Assembly (NCBI RefSeq): GCF_030272615.1
Contig: NC_081411.1
Location: forward strand, 41,219,140 to 41,283,139
DNA: 64,000 nt
Source: Cryptomeria japonica
Taxonomy: Eukaryota > Streptophyta > Pinopsida > Cupressales > Cupressaceae
Direction of reading: 5' to 3'
A model generated the notes under the pieces. It saw only the letters and a program-made list of their open reading frames with translations. It had not been told where the DNA came from and made no database searches. Shown piece by piece: positions 36,196-48,154 of this stretch (its first letter is position 1; each line of letters begins with the position of its first letter). Position numbers and translations under genes: made by a program.

Positions 36196-36879
36196 AATGT
36201 TATGTGGTGGGTGAGTGTCTCTCTTATTTTTAATTTTGAAGAGGAAGACATTTAGGGAGGGTTTAATGGAAAGGTAGAATTTTATTTTTTTGCCACTAGT
36301 CAATTATTGGAGTTTTTAGATTCTCACCAAATAATATAGATTTTTTTTTGGAAAGAAAACTATCTTTTTTCATATTTTTGAATCTTATTTTTTGCAAATC
36401 AATGAGATAGTAGTGCATAAGACAAAGAACAATAACACAAATACTTAAAATTTAAAAATTATCATTGTATATTTCAGTACTAAAATTTATTTTAATTTTA
36501 TATTTTTCTCACTTTTATTCCATAGAGCTTAAAATAGATCTATTTTGGAGGATTTTCTTGTGTATTTTGAAAGTTTGGATCTAAGAAAACTTAGGCTTTG
36601 AATAGTGGCTATTTGTACATTAAATTGAACTCACACAAAATATTTAACATACTATATATCAATTTTTCTTTATCATTTTTTATATCTATATATTTTGTTG
36701 AATTGAATATGCAAAATAATAATTTATTCATGAGGCCACCAACTTCCATAAATCTCAGAGCTTAAATTTTTAAGCTTGAGTTGCACTACAAAATTCATGG
36801 GACCAACAACTTTAAAATACTCCTAAAAATTCTTAGAACCCATTGAATTATTTTAGAATCCCCCTCCATAGGACAAGTA
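36196..36879. other. AT-rich spacer, nothing recognised
   Basis: Long AT-rich stretch without coding potential or recognised repeats. Confidence 0.45.
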
Positions 36880-37045
36880 ATGATGATTATGTTGAAGATT
36901 TTGGAAATCTGTATTACACTATTGAGGGGGTTGTTACAATTGAAGGTGATTTTGCTTGAAGTTTTGAAGTGATGGTTTGCTTCTTTCTATGTTTATAGGA
37001 ATGGAACAGTGGCATCTGATTTGATGTTTCCACTATAAATCTGTT
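36880..37045 (-). repeat. Inverted copy of an SSL intron-2 segment
   Basis: The reverse complement matches 37,447-37,605 (and 32,080-32,240 in the upstream gene) over ~150 bp, for example GGAATGGAACAGTGGCATCTG and TTGTTACAATTGAAGGTGAT. The two arms at this locus face each other across ~400 bp. Confidence 0.8.
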
Positions 37046-37446
37046 TCAAATCTGACCAAAAGCAATACTGATAAACTCAACGACATTTGTACAATTATGG
37101 TCTATGTATTTTAGTTTGAAAAAAGAACTTCAATAGGTAACTTCAAAGGAAGAAAATATATGTATTCAAAGAAATGTTTCACAATTTACAGACATGTATT
37201 GAGCCACTATAGCAACAAAAAAAAGTATTGAGCCCCATACTCGACTCCATCACATCTTTTATGATTGATTTGTTAAAAAAATTAATTTCTATTTTTAAAT
37301 ATAAATTATGTATTTTTATTGAAGCAAATTTAATTATTAAAATTCAATAACCCTTTCGCTTTGTAATAGAATCAAAAAGTTTTATTACGAACATTTGAAT
37401 TCAATTTATTTATACAATCTTGTAATTTTACTTATTATTAAATAAT

Positions 37447-39608
37447 TCTAGAACATCAAAGCAGATGCCACTGTTCCATTCCTATGAACATAGAAAGAAG
37501 CAAATCATCAGTTCAAAACTTCAACCAGAATCACCTTCAATTGTAACAAGCCCTCGATAGTGTAATACTGATTTCCAAAGTCTTCAACATAATCATCACT
37601 ATTACTATTTATTTTTAATGATTGTATAGTCCTTAATTATCTTATATTGAAAATATAGGTAACTGATAGAAAGATGTAAAGAGCGTATTGCATAAATAGG
37701 ACCAGGGGCAGCTGGCCAGAATAAATTCCCAAATCAATCGATTGAATACTTTTTCCAATCATGTTGATTTATATATATCTAATTAGCTTTGTGTCCAAAC
37801 TCCAAAGACGAACAATAACAGTTACTGTTAAGTTGTCCAAATCACAATCCAATGTGGATTTCTTTTGTGTTCATGGTTCGTTGGCTCAAATTTTGATCAC
37901 ATATAAATTCGTGTAACCACTTATCAGAGAAATTCTTTACAAAGTACCTCTCTGAAATTTGTACAGGACTAACACTGGCCTTTTTGTTAACGCACAGTAA
38001 CAATAATAACTGTCCGAAATTTACCCAGGAGTTGCAACTGGGCTCTACTGGTGTATTTGTTGTCCATGTATGGCCACAGTGCTACAGTATAGGATTCTAT
38101 GTGCAATGGGCTGGCAAGACAGTTCAGTTCTTCACCGTAGTGATTATTGTCAAAGCACAACAATGTAGCATTCTCTTAACTATTGGAAATGACCTAGCCA
38201 AATTGTCAAGGAGAAAAAATACAGGCTACCCACACTGTAATGGCCAAAAAATAAAGGTTGTCTGTGGCTGTGCAATGGGCTAGCCGAACTACAAAATTTC
38301 AATTTTCATTTCACACATCATTTAAAGGAATTGACTGATGTCATTGTACTTCACACTATACATCCATATGAAAAAATGAAATTGGGGTATTCACTGATGT
38401 GACTCTATAGCGTTTCTCAAGCAGAGGTTTAACCTGTCTTCAGCACCATGCTTTTGTTTTGCCTTGGAACCCTATCCTAACCAGAGGTCTAACCTTCGCT
38501 GATCTACATGGATCGGTAATTTTTGGTTCACTCCCAAGCTTGGTAACGAGGCAAACTTATCTGAATAAAATTTGAGATAGATAGATAGATAGATACATAA
38601 GACAATTGAAAAGTAATTCCCTTGTAGAGTTTTACTGGGAAGGGGATTCACTAGAGGGTTTCTTATGCCAAATTGTCATCTGGCCTGGCTGTCCTAAAAA
38701 ACAAACTTTACCTTTCATAAGGGGCAATACAAAGTTGTAGACTGAAAAATATGCTGTATGAATTCTATTTATTCTAATTTCCTGCAGGGTCTAGAATTAT
38801 AACAAGTTTTAAATTTTTCAGAATCAAATAAGTGACTAATTTAAAAAGTTACCTCTCTTTTTTTCACAGGATGTCTGATGGAGTTGATGTTTCAAAAGAT
38901 GACGTGATTTACTTTCACAGATGCTAGCTATAAGTACTGCCCTGCAAAATTCGAGTTAGAAGTATTTGAATATCGTCCTCATGGAAGGTTGATCAAATTC
39001 GATCCCACCACAAAAACTGCGACTGTTCTGCTCAAGGATCTTTACTTCTCCAATGGAGTGCTCTCTCTGCCCAAGAGGACTTCCTGACAGTAGGAAATAC
39101 TGGCTAAAAGGAGTGAAATCAGGAAAAATTGAAACATTCATAGAAAATCTACCTGGAATTCCTGATAATGTTGGAGTGGATGGAGAAGGCACCTTCTGGA
39201 TTGGTCTTCTTGGGGTAAAATATATTTCTGCCATTTTCCTTTCTTCATTCTTCTTTTTAAAATCCCAGAAATCTTCCTACAACAAATGATTGTACACCAT
39301 AACCTACATTAGTCTTAACACTAAAACAATATGCCTTGCAAGCTTAGGCCGTTAAAGAACATAAATGTTCCTTCCTATATCTTCTTGTGCTCAAATCCCT
39401 CTGCCTTTCCTACATTTGCACAGCGCTAGACTACTGAAATATCACTCACCTTTAGATAGAGGAAGGAGACAAATTTCCCCTGATCTTGCACTCTAATTGT
39501 TTTATAATTTGAAATACATTATTTAATCTTTTACTAGTGCTCAATGCAGTTTTTTCTTTTCTGCAGAGATGAACCTTGCTATGGGATCTGAGTGTCATAT
39601 CCAGCATT
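37447..39608 (+). pseudogene. Partial duplicate of the SSL gene (intron 2 to start of exon 4), decayed
   Basis: This segment matches 32,075-34,730. Exon 3' (38,870-39,214) keeps the acceptor TTTTTTTCACAG and donor GG|GTAAAA. However, it has one extra T near 38,915 (ACTTTCACAG), a small loss at GTGCTCTCTC and a ~25-bp deletion after GACTTCCTGA (about 39,087), so it cannot be read through. Exon 4' starts at 39,567 (CTGCAG|AGATGAACC) and is cut after ~42 bp by an LTR that begins at 39,609. No exon 1 or 2 equivalent is present. It is clearly a pseudogene. Confidence 0.92.
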
Positions 39609-41069
39609 TGGTAATGTCCCCTTCTTAGCCAGCGTCAACAAATCAGGATCAGTCTATTAATGAAGTCTTCGTAGACTGGTAAGGATGGACAAAGGACATT
39701 GAAGTGGTGATTTTCTCCTATTTCAGAAGGCACTTTAGAGTAAACAATGGTGGATTCAGTCGACAGTATTATTAACTCCAAGCCGTCAGTTAAAAAACTA
39801 CATTAAATCCAAGTATAACACCCTCAAAGGCATACATGAATCTAGTGAGAGAGTGAGTGGTTGGAGGAGAGAGAAAAATAAATGAGGAAGGATCTTTAAA
39901 AATGTTATAAATGTGATTTTTCCAATAAATGGGAATAAAGATTAAAAAGGGCAAATATATGAGATACTAAAAGTGGAGCCTTTGGTAAGGGTCTTAAAGG
40001 TAATTAAGTGAAAAATTAAAAGATTTATTAAGACCATAAAAAGTGTATTATGATTTTATTTATTTTAAGTGAATTCAATATTAAAAGATAAAGTGGGCTG
40101 CCACTTGAAAACCCTAATTAGGGTGTGTTGACGTGTTTTTAGGACTACATCGAACACAAAATAAAGTTGCCTAACGATCACTTCACTCTCTTTTGATCAA
40201 AGTACGATTGTATGCTAAGATTGCTGTGAGTTCAAACAATCGACTCCAAGGTTCCCTTTTGCAATGGATGTGACTCAGTTAGCTGATGTGATTGTTGGTA
40301 ATCCAAGGGGACTTACGTTTGAATCATTCTTTCACTCCTTTGTTGTGGCGTGGAACTTCGTCATCAGATATAGCAATTTGGTGATGCTTCTGCTTTGAAT
40401 GAACTGAATTGGAATGAACCGAAATTAAAGAGGAAAGGGTTAGAGGTTCTAAATCTACTCCTAGGGGCAGTGATATCAATGGATAGTGCTCTAGTGGACA
40501 AATTCCAAATAAACCAAGCTCTGCTTTGCCAAGTTTAGCTATAACTCTACAGGAACTGGTGCAATCTTTTGAGGATGTTGAAGGATTTTCACATTGAGAA
40601 AGTGCACTTGAATACCAAACACGATGCAATCCAAACGACTATCACAATCGAACTTAGCACAAATTTGGGATTCAGGCTAACTTTACATTGCAACTTACAA
40701 TCAGCGAGATGCAAAAAGTATGAACCATGAAAATTCATCAAACACCATTACATTCTCTATTGAAATCAAAACACCTTATCTAACAACTGAGAAAATAAAA
40801 TTCTACTCTAAGTGAGGAAGGTGAAACCATGCAAGTTTTGAAAAATAACTTAAGTGGACACCATCAGAGAACAATGTTTCACTTTTATTATCTCAAAAAC
40901 TTATCACAACAATTTCATACCAACCTCCCTTTTCAAATGAGGGGGTCACACCTTTATATAGGCCTCAGGCATTGCAAAACCCTAATTAGGGTTTCCCCAA
41001 AAGATTCTCCACTCAAGATGCAACAATGTGGGAATCAACAACAAATACCCCATAAAGCCCATATACAAT
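39609..41069 (-). repeat. LTR of a second Tat-like family, minus strand, inserted in the SSL duplicate
   Basis: The plus strand begins TGGTAATGTCCCCTTC exactly where exon 4' similarity stops. Read on the minus strand it shares with the region upstream of the PBS at 49.9 kb: CCCTAATTAGGGTTT, a TATATAAA box (40,953-40,960) and the block AAACGTAAGTCCCCTT followed by an AATCACATCAG word. It is therefore an LTR of that family, apparently truncated at its 5' side by the TGTAGACAC LTR at 41,070. Confidence 0.65.
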
Positions 41070-42121
41070 TGTAGACACTCAAAATTGGTCACCACTCTTG
41101 CGTCACTAACCTAATTTCTAACATATCTTCTATGTCACATTTGATTTTCACGATATGATGACATGTCATTCTTCTAATTCAAAATTTCTATTTTCCTAAT
41201 CATTTAAATCATTTCATCATTAATCATTCGTTTCCTAACATTAATTGAATAATTTGTATTATTTGATTAAGTTAAAACCAACTTTAATTAAATAATCTTT
41301 ATTATTTTAAATTCAATTTCATTTTCCTCATTATTGAATACTTTCTTTAAATTATTTAATTAGCTAATTCTTTCATCAAAATTTATTTATTTAATAAAAT
41401 CTTAATTATCTTCTTCCAAAAATCAAGAATGGAAACAAATCTTTATTTGTTTTTATTTAATTAATTTAATTTCTAATTATCCTCATCCAAATTCAAAAAT
41501 GACAATAAATCAAGAAAATGATTTTAAAAATTAAAATAAATCATTATCCAATCTAAATAAACTATTTTTTCATATTCTCCCAATTTTAAAAAATGGAAAG
41601 TATGTCATCATCTACTTTATATGATTTTCAAAAATCATTATCATGTCTTCCTAAAAATTGAAAATGGAAATAACCAGTTAGCTTTTGATTTTCTTGATTT
41701 ATCTTCTTGGAAATTATCTCTTTAATCTCAATTTAAAATTCATAAAAGGAGATATGTCCAGTCAAAAGCTGCTTTATGCCATCTTTTTTAATCATCTTGA
41801 TTCTCCAATCAATCTCAATTTTTCTATAAATTTAGCCCTTTTCTCATTGATTTTTAACCACATTTCGAGTATCCTTCTGCTGTCAATTTCATCATTATCT
41901 TGCTTGCAAAACACTTGCTTTGTAGGTGGCATCCACAAATTTGAAGGAGAAATAAGAACAATGGAGGAACAATGAAGGAGATTTTAGCATTTTGGTTTTT
42001 CTTTTGGATCTTGTCTTCATTTCCTTTATTGAATGTATTAGGATTTAATTTCATTGCAATCTACTTTTTGTGGTTGAGCTAGTTTAATATTGCTTTGATA
42101 CATTCCATTTTCCTAGTTACA
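41070..42121 (+). repeat. 5' LTR of a TGTAGACAC-family (Tat-like) element
   Basis: It begins TGTAGACACTCAAAATTGGT, aligned with the minus-strand LTR ending at 23,928 and the start of the LTR at 51,937. The U3 part is very AT-rich with palindromic runs. The end is placed at GTTACA (42,121), where alignment with the 52.7 kb LTR end (CATATACA then TTTTGGCA) gives TTTTTTGGTGAT, a damaged PBS. Confidence 0.65.
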
Positions 42122-42459
42122 TTTTTTGGTGATTATGATTTTCGTGTGATATGTAGCTATAGGTATCAAATTTCACAATCACCTAGGGATATTTTTTCAT
42201 GGATCTCAAATCTAGCCTAATTAGAGGAAGAAATGATATTAAAATCTAGCTTTAATTAGGAAGGAAAATAAACAACAATCTTCATCAAGATTTAATTAGG
42301 ATGGTTAATTGACCAGTTTTCTCAATTTAGCTTTAATTAGGATAGGCAATTGATCTTCATCTAGATTAATCTAGGAGGTGAATGAACAACAATCTAAGCC
42401 AATATACAATCAATATGTTCAATTTCACACAAATCATTCAGTTGCTAATTGCATATAGA

Positions 42460-42905
42460 TTTTTCTAATTGCATGTAGTTTGTTTTTTCAAATTACATAT
42501 TGTTTTTTCAAATTACATATGGTTTTTTATTTTAAAATTGTTTTTTTGCATGTTGCTTTTTCTTGATTGTATGTTGCTTTTTAAAAAAAAATTTGCATGT
42601 AGCTTTTTCATTGCACGTCGCTTTTTCTTGATTGCATGTTTTTTTTATTTGCATGTCACTTTTCTTCACTTGCATTTTGCTTTTTTAATTTGCATGTAGC
42701 TTTTTTCATTGCATGTCACTTTTCTTCACTTGCATGTAGTTTTTTATTTATTTGCATGTAGCTTTTTCATTGCATGTCACTTTTCTTTTCTTGCATGTTG
42801 CTTTTTGCTTATTTCTTTTTAGTTGCATGTTGCTTTTTTGCCTATCGCTTTTTTTTGGTTTGCATGTTTCTAATTTGCTTTTTGCTTGCATGTTATTTTT
42901 TCTAC
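42460..42905 (+). repeat. Array of ~16 GCATGT-NGCTTTTT motifs in the leader
   Basis: Variants of TTGCATGTAGCTTTTT, GCATGTCACTTTTC and GCATGTTGCTTTTT recur about every 20-30 bp. Spacing is irregular and the T-runs vary in length. It occupies the same leader position as the CGCGTYTGTG array of the element at 51.9 kb but is unrelated in sequence. Confidence 0.8.
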
Positions 42906-43129
42906 TCAACTTAGAGGTTTTGTATTACTAATTATTTATACAACACCTTGACATTCATTGGGAGAAGACCATAATCTTGAAACTACTATTGCATTTGTTG
43001 CAGGATGTGGCCAAAGACATATTCAAAACCATGTGTTTGTGATTTCTAGCTTAGTTGCACACTTCATTTTCTAAAGGGTTAATGAACACCATGTATGCCA
43101 TGTTTTTTTTTTCATTTGTTTGCATGTTT

Positions 43130-43620
43130 TAACCTTTAGATAGTGGGTCTGCCTCCCAATTTGTGAGAGGAAACGACCCTAAGTGGTGATAGGGTTGAAG
43201 ACGAACCCCATCCAAACCACTCTAAATAACTGTGGATGCAACGAAAGTTGTAGACAATGGGTGCTAGAATGGTATTGCGACGATTTATTCATTGGATCAA
43301 TACCCACCCGAACGGATGCCTTAACTAGAACCCTTTGTTTGTAGAGATCAAAAACCTTCTATCTGTTGGCTCAGGCGTTATGATACGCGCATGTGGAAGA
43401 AACCTCTCATGTACTCCTCAATTAGATATAACAAGTTCTTGGGAAGTGATGCCCCTTGAAATCGAAGCTTGGTATGCCCAAGAAGTGAGTACACTATAAG
43501 GGGGAGCCAATGCTACCAAGCGTCTAGCTATCTGACTGAGTGTTGTATTTTATGGTTAGAGGATTCAACAGATATTGCCCCGACCATCCATAGGATATGT
43601 TGTGAATGAGCATGATTGTC
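43130..43620 (+). repeat. Conserved leader block of Tat-like elements (copy 1)
   Basis: Aligned with 53,735-54,300: CCAAACCACT, GGATGCCTTAACTAG..CCTTTGTTT versus AGATGCCCTTACTAGCACCT, AAGAAGTGAGTACACTATAAG versus CGAGAAGTGAGTGCCGAGGG and GGAGCCAATG versus GGAGCCAGTG. No long open frame is shared, which points to an RNA or cis role (for example packaging). Confidence 0.7.
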
Positions 43621-43859
43621 TTAGGTCTAAGTCCAAACATCTTATCTTTTGTGATTGTCAAAGTTGAATCATACACATTGTCACAAAAATAAAAAAGGAT
43701 ATTTTCGAACAAGTCCAAACAAGTCCAAAACAAAAGCATTCATCCAACAAAGTTCAAAACATTTTCATAACATGGCTTTCAAACATTGGAAAATTTGGTC
43801 TTCAACTACAAGTCACGTAGAGTTAGGTCCATCATAGTCCATACCTAGGTTTTAGGGGA

Positions 43860-44260
43860 TAATCATTTTCACTATTAGTATCCTCATTTTTGCACTTAGT
43901 GTCTTCACTCTTAGTGTCCCATTTTAGTGTCCTCATTTTGAACTTAGGTTTAACACCATTTTCGTAAGTTTTGCATATCATTATTAGGTTCCTTCTTAGG
44001 TGTCATTCTGCATGCCATCATTAGGTCCTTCCTAGGTTTGCACTTTCCATAAATCAGTGTTAAATACCAAGGTTAGGTTTCACCTAGGTCATATTCTTTG
44101 CATATCAAAAAGTCATTCCTTTGCATATGTCCTTTTGCTCATAGGATAATATCATTTCATAGTCTAACCCTAAGTTTGGTCTTAGGTTAACATTATCATA
44201 CATTTGCACCTACATCTTTAGTGTCATAATCAACTTTTGTCCATATCATCATATAAGGTC
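43860..44260 (+). repeat. Short repeats of TTAGTGTCYTCA and related words
   Basis: TTAGTATCCTCA, TTAGTGTCTTCA, TTAGTGTCCCAT and TTAGTGTCCTCA recur within 80 bp, followed by several TTAGGT.C.TTCYTAGGT words. Non-coding, in the leader. Confidence 0.55.
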
Positions 44261-44504
44261 ACATTTGCATACATGTTGTGATGTATTCACACATTGCCCC
44301 ATTGCAAATGCCCCCCCCCACTTTTTGCTTTCTAGGTTAGTCCTCTTAGCTTAGTTGTTAAGTTGTTGTTGAATCTTTGCTATTAACCTTTTGTTCATAG
44401 TTGCTCAGGAGCTAGCCAAGTCTTTCTCTTTGAGATGAAGTGAGATTTAACATTCCCTTTGCCCAACCAAGGTATAATCCCTTCCACTTCTCTCGATCCT
44501 ATCA

Positions 44505-45350
44505 GTGGGTACCCAAACCCAATCACTCCCATTTCCATTTCCTTCCATTTCCACCTCCCCTAACACTCTTCACTTCCATTTACCATACATTCTAACTCAC
44601 CTACCTTCCTATCCTCTATCCTCTATCCTCCATCCACCTTTCATACCCCATGCCTTAACGTCCTTCACATCTCTACATAACCTACCACTTCCATGTCCCT
44701 TACCTTACATCCCATCTTCTAACCTATACCATTACCTACCTAACCCTCTCCCCATCCTAGTATACTCATCCACTACCCTTCATCTACATTTACACCTACC
44801 TTTGCCCACATCTACATCTTCCACCCTCCTATCTCCATACCCCTTAGCCTACCACATCCTAACCTCCCTACCTACTTACTTATTCCCATTTCCCATCTTT
44901 ATTCCTAATTACCTTCTTCCTACCCACACCTTTCCATCTTATCATCTACCCCCATCCTAGCCTACCCATATCCTATCCCTATCCCTATCCTAACCTACCA
45001 CCCTATTACCATACCCTTTTCCTTTACCTACCACACTGCACCCAAACCCTTCCTTATCATCTCCCCTCCTCTTTACTACTTTTATCCCCCTTCCTAACTC
45101 CTACCTCCCACCGCAACACTTCCTATAACCCCGTATCCACTTTCAATTACCCCTTATACCTCCCACATCGTAAACCTCCCTACCCCTCCGTAAGCCCACA
45201 CATCTCCTATTTCCCTTCATTATCCACACCCTTATGTCTCCCTTTCTTCCAACAACCCATTCCCCCTCTTTCTCCACATAGCAGCTCCCCTTAACATTCC
45301 CTTACCACTTCCCCCATATTCCTCTCATCATCCTTTAGGCCCCACACACA
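44505..45350 (+). repeat. ~850-bp G-poor, C/T/A-rich tract
   Basis: The plus strand almost lacks G across this stretch and is made of CCTA, CCAT, CTTCC words. The open frame 44,505-44,960 (Pro/Leu/His-rich) is a by-product of the composition. The element at 51.9 kb has a weaker, comparable C/T/A-rich leader before its gag. Confidence 0.75.
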
Positions 45351-46628
45351 CTCAAAAATGGAGAATCAAACAAGATTTTTAAGGACTTTCCTTGCTGGGA
45401 CCCACTGAGCTTTAGCTTGGGATTTCAAGTGTTTTTAATTACCATGCCACATATTGCTTGGGCCTCACCAAACTCTAAAGTGGAGAGTTGAAAGTTTTAA
45501 GATATTTTTTTAAGAAAAAGAAAAGAAGAAAGCATCCACCTCACCGTTTCCTTGCAAGGTGTGGAGTTAATGATAAGGAAGCTGGCCCTTGAAATTAAAG
45601 ATGTGTCCTTTGGACCAAAACCATTTGGGATTTAAATTCAAATGAAGTAAATCAAAGAAAATTCAAAATCAAAGTATAAAAGAGCAGAAGCAAATAACAA
45701 CATAAAGGAGCAAATCCATATTAGAAATAAGGGAAATCAAATTCGAAATTTATTTCCAGATTTGAGAAAACATTGTTCTCTTTCTAGCATCTTGATCAAA
45801 ATATGTTTGTTTCCAGGTCTAATGGGAGCAAGAATGCATGGAGCATGGAACGAAGGAGATCAATCAAGAATTCATGTTTCACATCCAATACAGGGGGAGT
45901 AAAGAACTCAGAAATACACATTTTAACAAGGAAGAGTGGTGGATATCCATACAATTCAATCACAGATTCAACTCAATTCAAATCTAAGTGAAGATCATGT
46001 GTGAATTCATATCATATAGGCTGCATCTATACAATGGGATCAACTTTCAAAGAAGTTAGTGACCTTGATGAGTGCTTTCTCAGTGTAAGTCCAAGATTGT
46101 ACAAATGAAGCTTACAAAGCTACTTCAAAACATATTACACAAACCAAGCCTTAAGGATCGATTTCATGAGGAGTATTCGAATGATGTAAGAGGAAGAACT
46201 ATAACTACACTTGAAAGGGAAGATGAGGCTCACCCAGTTAGTGCATACAACAACAATTGTTCAAATTTTGAGATAGAGATCCTCATCCTTCGCATCAAAG
46301 AATTCATCTCGGTATTTTAGTCATCAAAGATCACCCCAAAGACAATTTGGTCCACTCTCTATATGATCAAGGAGATTTCTTTTTGAAATCAAGCTTGAAG
46401 AAACACAATATCAAGTTTTGATACTTCAACAATGATTGAAAGGACAATGGATTTGTCACTCCTCGACAAGTTTGACCTCCAAGGTGGTAATATAAAGGTT
46501 CAGATATGAGACTTGAAACATTCCAATGCTTATCTAAGTTCAACCTTGTGCCTTTGAGAATGACATACCGGGTTCAAAACATTTCATAAGCCAGCCAATT
46601 AGCAAGCAACAAAAGAAGAAAGGAGAAA

Positions 46629-47912
46629 TTCGCTCAGGTACCTCTCCAAGGTACAAGAGCGAACTAAGATGGATCAATGCTTTGCTTGCAAGTTGGAAGG
46701 AAGTCTTGTCCTTAGGACCTCCCAACATCTCTAGCTTGATATAACTTTGATATTTTTTGATGAAAATGGAGAATTTGACTATAAAGCTCAAATTCGCTCC
46801 TGTACCTCTCAAGGGGACATGAGTGAATTCTTCTAAAGCCTCCCTCTTGCTTCCAATTTGAATCAAACTCATGCTCCGAAGCCTTGATTAGAGAGAGATT
46901 GACTTAGACATGCCTTTGAAGATGTATTAAAACAAACTTTGATCATAAAGTAATAAAGAATTTGAGCCAAAATGCCAAATTCACTCTTGTACCTCTCAAA
47001 GGGACAAGATCGAATTATCTAAGAGGTCACATACCTTGCTAAGGTAACCAAGAGAATCTGATAAAACATAGACTTTGCTCCCAAATTCCAAGGAGAGTTA
47101 TCTCAATGTGCTTTCCTAGGATGATCCAATGCTAAAACAACATGAGCGAAGAAGAGAAATGAGTCTTTTGTCAAAGCCTACTACATATTTTCCAAATTCT
47201 CTCAAGTACCTCTTAAAAGGACAGGAGCGAATTGACTAAGAAATCCTGTACCTTGCTAAGGTACACAAGCGAAGGTGTTAAAACTTGATGTTTGATCCAA
47301 AATTCTGATGTATAAAAACCTTGAGGTGATTTATTAGCATGGACCAAGGCTAAAGCAACGTGAATGGAGGTGAAGAATGAGCATTTGATCAACATCTAAG
47401 CTTCTTGCTTCCATTTTGCTCCTGACCCTTCGAAAGGTACATGAGCGAAATCCTTGAAAGGTCCTAATTTATCACTCAAGCAATTGGATGAATCTTGTTA
47501 GGGATCAAATCGACTTGATCATGATGGAAGAAGGATTCAAAACTAGGTTCAAGGTGAAGTATTGAGGAATGAAGTGTGAATTGAATCAAAAGAAGAATTT
47601 CGCTCTTGACCCTTCCAAAGGTATAGAAGCGAAACTTCTTGAAAAGAAGTGATTTGCAAGTTAAGATGTGTTAAAGGACTTCTTGAAGGTCATTTTAACG
47701 TTCAAAACATTCTAAATATCTTGGAGAACATGAGTACTGAGTAATATGATAATGATGGTGTGTTGCAAGTCTTCTTCATGGTGGTTTCAAATGTTCAAGC
47801 ATCCTAAAATTCATGCATATCGTGAGAACTAAGCTTGCTTTCATCTAATATTGATGAAAATTTGACTTATATCCTAGCTCGCTCATGTCCCTCTCTAAGG
47901 TACAAGAGTGAA
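46629..47912. repeat. Set of seven ~36-nt imperfect palindromes in a degenerate tandem repeat
   Basis: Palindromes at 46,629-46,663, 46,792-46,828, 46,979-47,015, 47,196-47,232, 47,414-47,450, 47,598-47,634 and 47,878-47,912. The type is TTCGCTC-NN-GTACCT then a short loop, AGGTAC-NN-GAGCGAA. The first is perfect apart from a 2-nt internal loop. Others keep 6-10 paired bases with some G-T pairs. Shorter ACCTTGCTAAGGT palindromes occur at about 47,034 and 47,251. Confidence 0.85.
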
Positions 47913-48146
47913 GTTTGTTGAGAGTAAAGTGCTTTGTGATAAACCGAAAAGATCAAGAGAAGACTAAGTGCAAGTCAACCGAGAAACATTTGATGCATTA
48001 ATAAACCAATCTCACTTTGGTGGCAAAAGTGAATTCAAATTTTTAAATAGAAGTCGGCCAACACTAAGAGGGATAATTTAAAATTTTGTTTACACTAGAT
48101 CAAGTCGGCCTTGCATCCCAAAGACATGTCTCTACCCTAGGCCACA

Positions 48147-48154
48147 TATATAAA
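48147..48154 (+). promoter_or_regulatory. TATA-like box
   Basis: TATATAAA in CCACATATATAAAGGAG. It may be the core promoter of an older or nested LTR; no transcript can be assigned. Confidence 0.4.

Larger units (their letters stand above)
41070..45355 (+). mobile_element. 5' part of a Tat-like element (LTR and long leader), no gag left
   Basis: After the LTR come a motif array (42,460-42,905), a leader block shared with the element at 51.9 kb (43,130-43,620 versus 53,735-54,300), a repeat-rich stretch and a G-poor tract (44,505-45,350). No gag or pol follows; the sequence changes character near 45,355, where another element seems to start. Confidence 0.55.

Noticed and set aside
37984-38283. 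99-codon open frame in the SSL duplicate
   Set aside because: It lies within sequence equivalent to SSL intron 2, and the same stretch in the upstream copy is broken by stops; no family recognised.
42469-42699. Phe/Leu-rich 76-codon frame resembling a membrane protein
   Set aside because: It is the translation of the GCATGT-GCTTTTT array; hydrophobicity comes from T-runs.
44505-44960. 151-codon open frame rich in Pro, Leu, His and Ser
   Set aside because: It arises from the G-poor C/T/A tract, which rarely gives stop codons; no domain or normal protein composition.
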